From the NCBI GenBank assembly GCA_005779525.1, contig SXIZ01000126.1, forward strand, positions 1 to 5,780: 5,780 nt of DNA. The letters are read 5' to 3'. The notes below the pieces were generated by a model that was not told where the DNA came from, did no database searches, and was given only the letters and a program-made list of their open reading frames with translations. The position numbers were made by a program, and so were the translations under genes. This stretch comes from Methylococcaceae bacterium. Its GTDB lineage: Bacteria > Pseudomonadota > Gammaproteobacteria > Methylococcales > Methylomonadaceae. Positions 5,501 to 5,780 of the stretch are shown one piece after another (position 1 is the stretch's first letter; every line of letters begins with the position of its first letter).

Positions 5501-5780
5501 ATGACTAGCGCAGAACTACGCGCTGCTTTTCTGGCGTTTTTTAGTGAACGTGGACATTCGGTGCAAGCTTCCAGTTCACTGGTACCCGGTAATGATCCTA
5601 CACTACTGTTTACCAATGCTGGAATGGTGCAGTTCAAAGACATGTTTTTAGGTCGGGAACAGCGCGATTATGTCAGAGCCGCGACCAGCCAACGTTGTGT
5701 GCGTGCTGGCGGCAAACATAACGACCTAGAAAATGTCGGCTACACCGCTAGACATCATACTTTTTTTGAAATGCTGGGCA
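5501..5780 (+). CDS. alaS: Alanyl-tRNA synthetase, N-terminal part (runs off right edge)
   Basis: The first 93 codons plus one base are present, out of a family length of about 870 residues. The sequence follows the class II catalytic domain of AlaS closely: AELRAAFLAFF, SSSLVPGNDPTLLFTNAGM (24-42), QFKDMFLG, ATSQRCVRAGGKHNDLENVG (61-80) and YTARHHTFFEMLG (81-93). The enzyme activates alanine with ATP and charges tRNA-Ala. The final base A fits the expected next residue of the family, Asn in MLGN. The start at ATG 5501 gives MTSAELR, which fits the family N terminus. An in-frame ATG at 5489 would add MIKK. Neither has a strong ribosome binding site. It follows recX, as in E. coli. Confidence 0.95.
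   Translation, partial: MTSAELRAAFLAFFSERGHSVQASSSLVPGNDPTLLFTNAGMVQFKDMFLGREQRDYVRAATSQRCVRAGGKHNDLENVGYTARHHTFFEMLG

Noticed and set aside
5404..5643. A 79-codon minus-strand open frame near the right edge
   Set aside because: It overlaps the start of alaS on the other strand and resembles no known protein.
1..5780. A mobile element, CRISPR array, toxin-antitoxin pair or defence island
   Set aside because: No transposase, integrase, repeat-spacer array or attachment repeat is visible. The EVE protein could belong to modified-base biology, but no restriction or modification gene lies nearby.

Overview
This window looks like chromosomal core sequence from a gammaproteobacterium with moderate-to-low GC (estimated by eye, not computed). 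The evidence is the pairing of three gene neighbourhoods that are conserved in that class: ygfB-pepP-ubiH, zapA next to 6S RNA (ssrS), and recA-recX-alaS. The order or genus cannot be fixed from the sequence alone. No mobile element, CRISPR array, tRNA or rRNA was seen.

Minus strand, 1-2050: a tightly packed operon transcribed leftwards. It runs ygfB (UPF0149 protein), then pepP (Xaa-Pro aminopeptidase), then the first 69 codons of ubiH (ubiquinone-biosynthesis flavin hydroxylase), which runs off the left edge. Both junctions are one-base TAATG stop/start overlaps.

2051-2241: a divergent intergenic region with two nested inverted repeats. It separates the minus-strand operon from a plus-strand pair, a small coiled-coil TIGR02449-type protein and ZapA (a Z-ring-associated division protein), joined by an ATGA overlap. 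Directly after zapA lies a 6S RNA gene (about 2822-3002) with the expected closing stem, central-bubble pRNA template, terminal stem and conserved CTTGAACC/GGTTCAAG hairpin. About 30 bases later comes an EVE-domain protein, in the place where many relatives such as E. coli carry ygfA (5-formyltetrahydrofolate cyclo-ligase).

3493-3745 is the recA upstream region. It has a reasonable sigma70-like promoter but no CTG-N10-CAG LexA box. recA and recX are then closely spaced and probably co-transcribed. A 180-base or slightly longer gap follows, and alaS (alanyl-tRNA synthetase) begins and runs off the right edge.

The genes are housekeeping functions: proline-peptide turnover and quinone synthesis on the left, cell division plus stationary-phase control of RNA polymerase in the middle, recombination and its regulator and tRNA charging on the right. 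I do not see a convincing undescribed system. The points most worth a second look are the EVE gene behind 6S RNA, the lack of a LexA box at recA, and the symmetric motifs between ygfB and the zapA operon.
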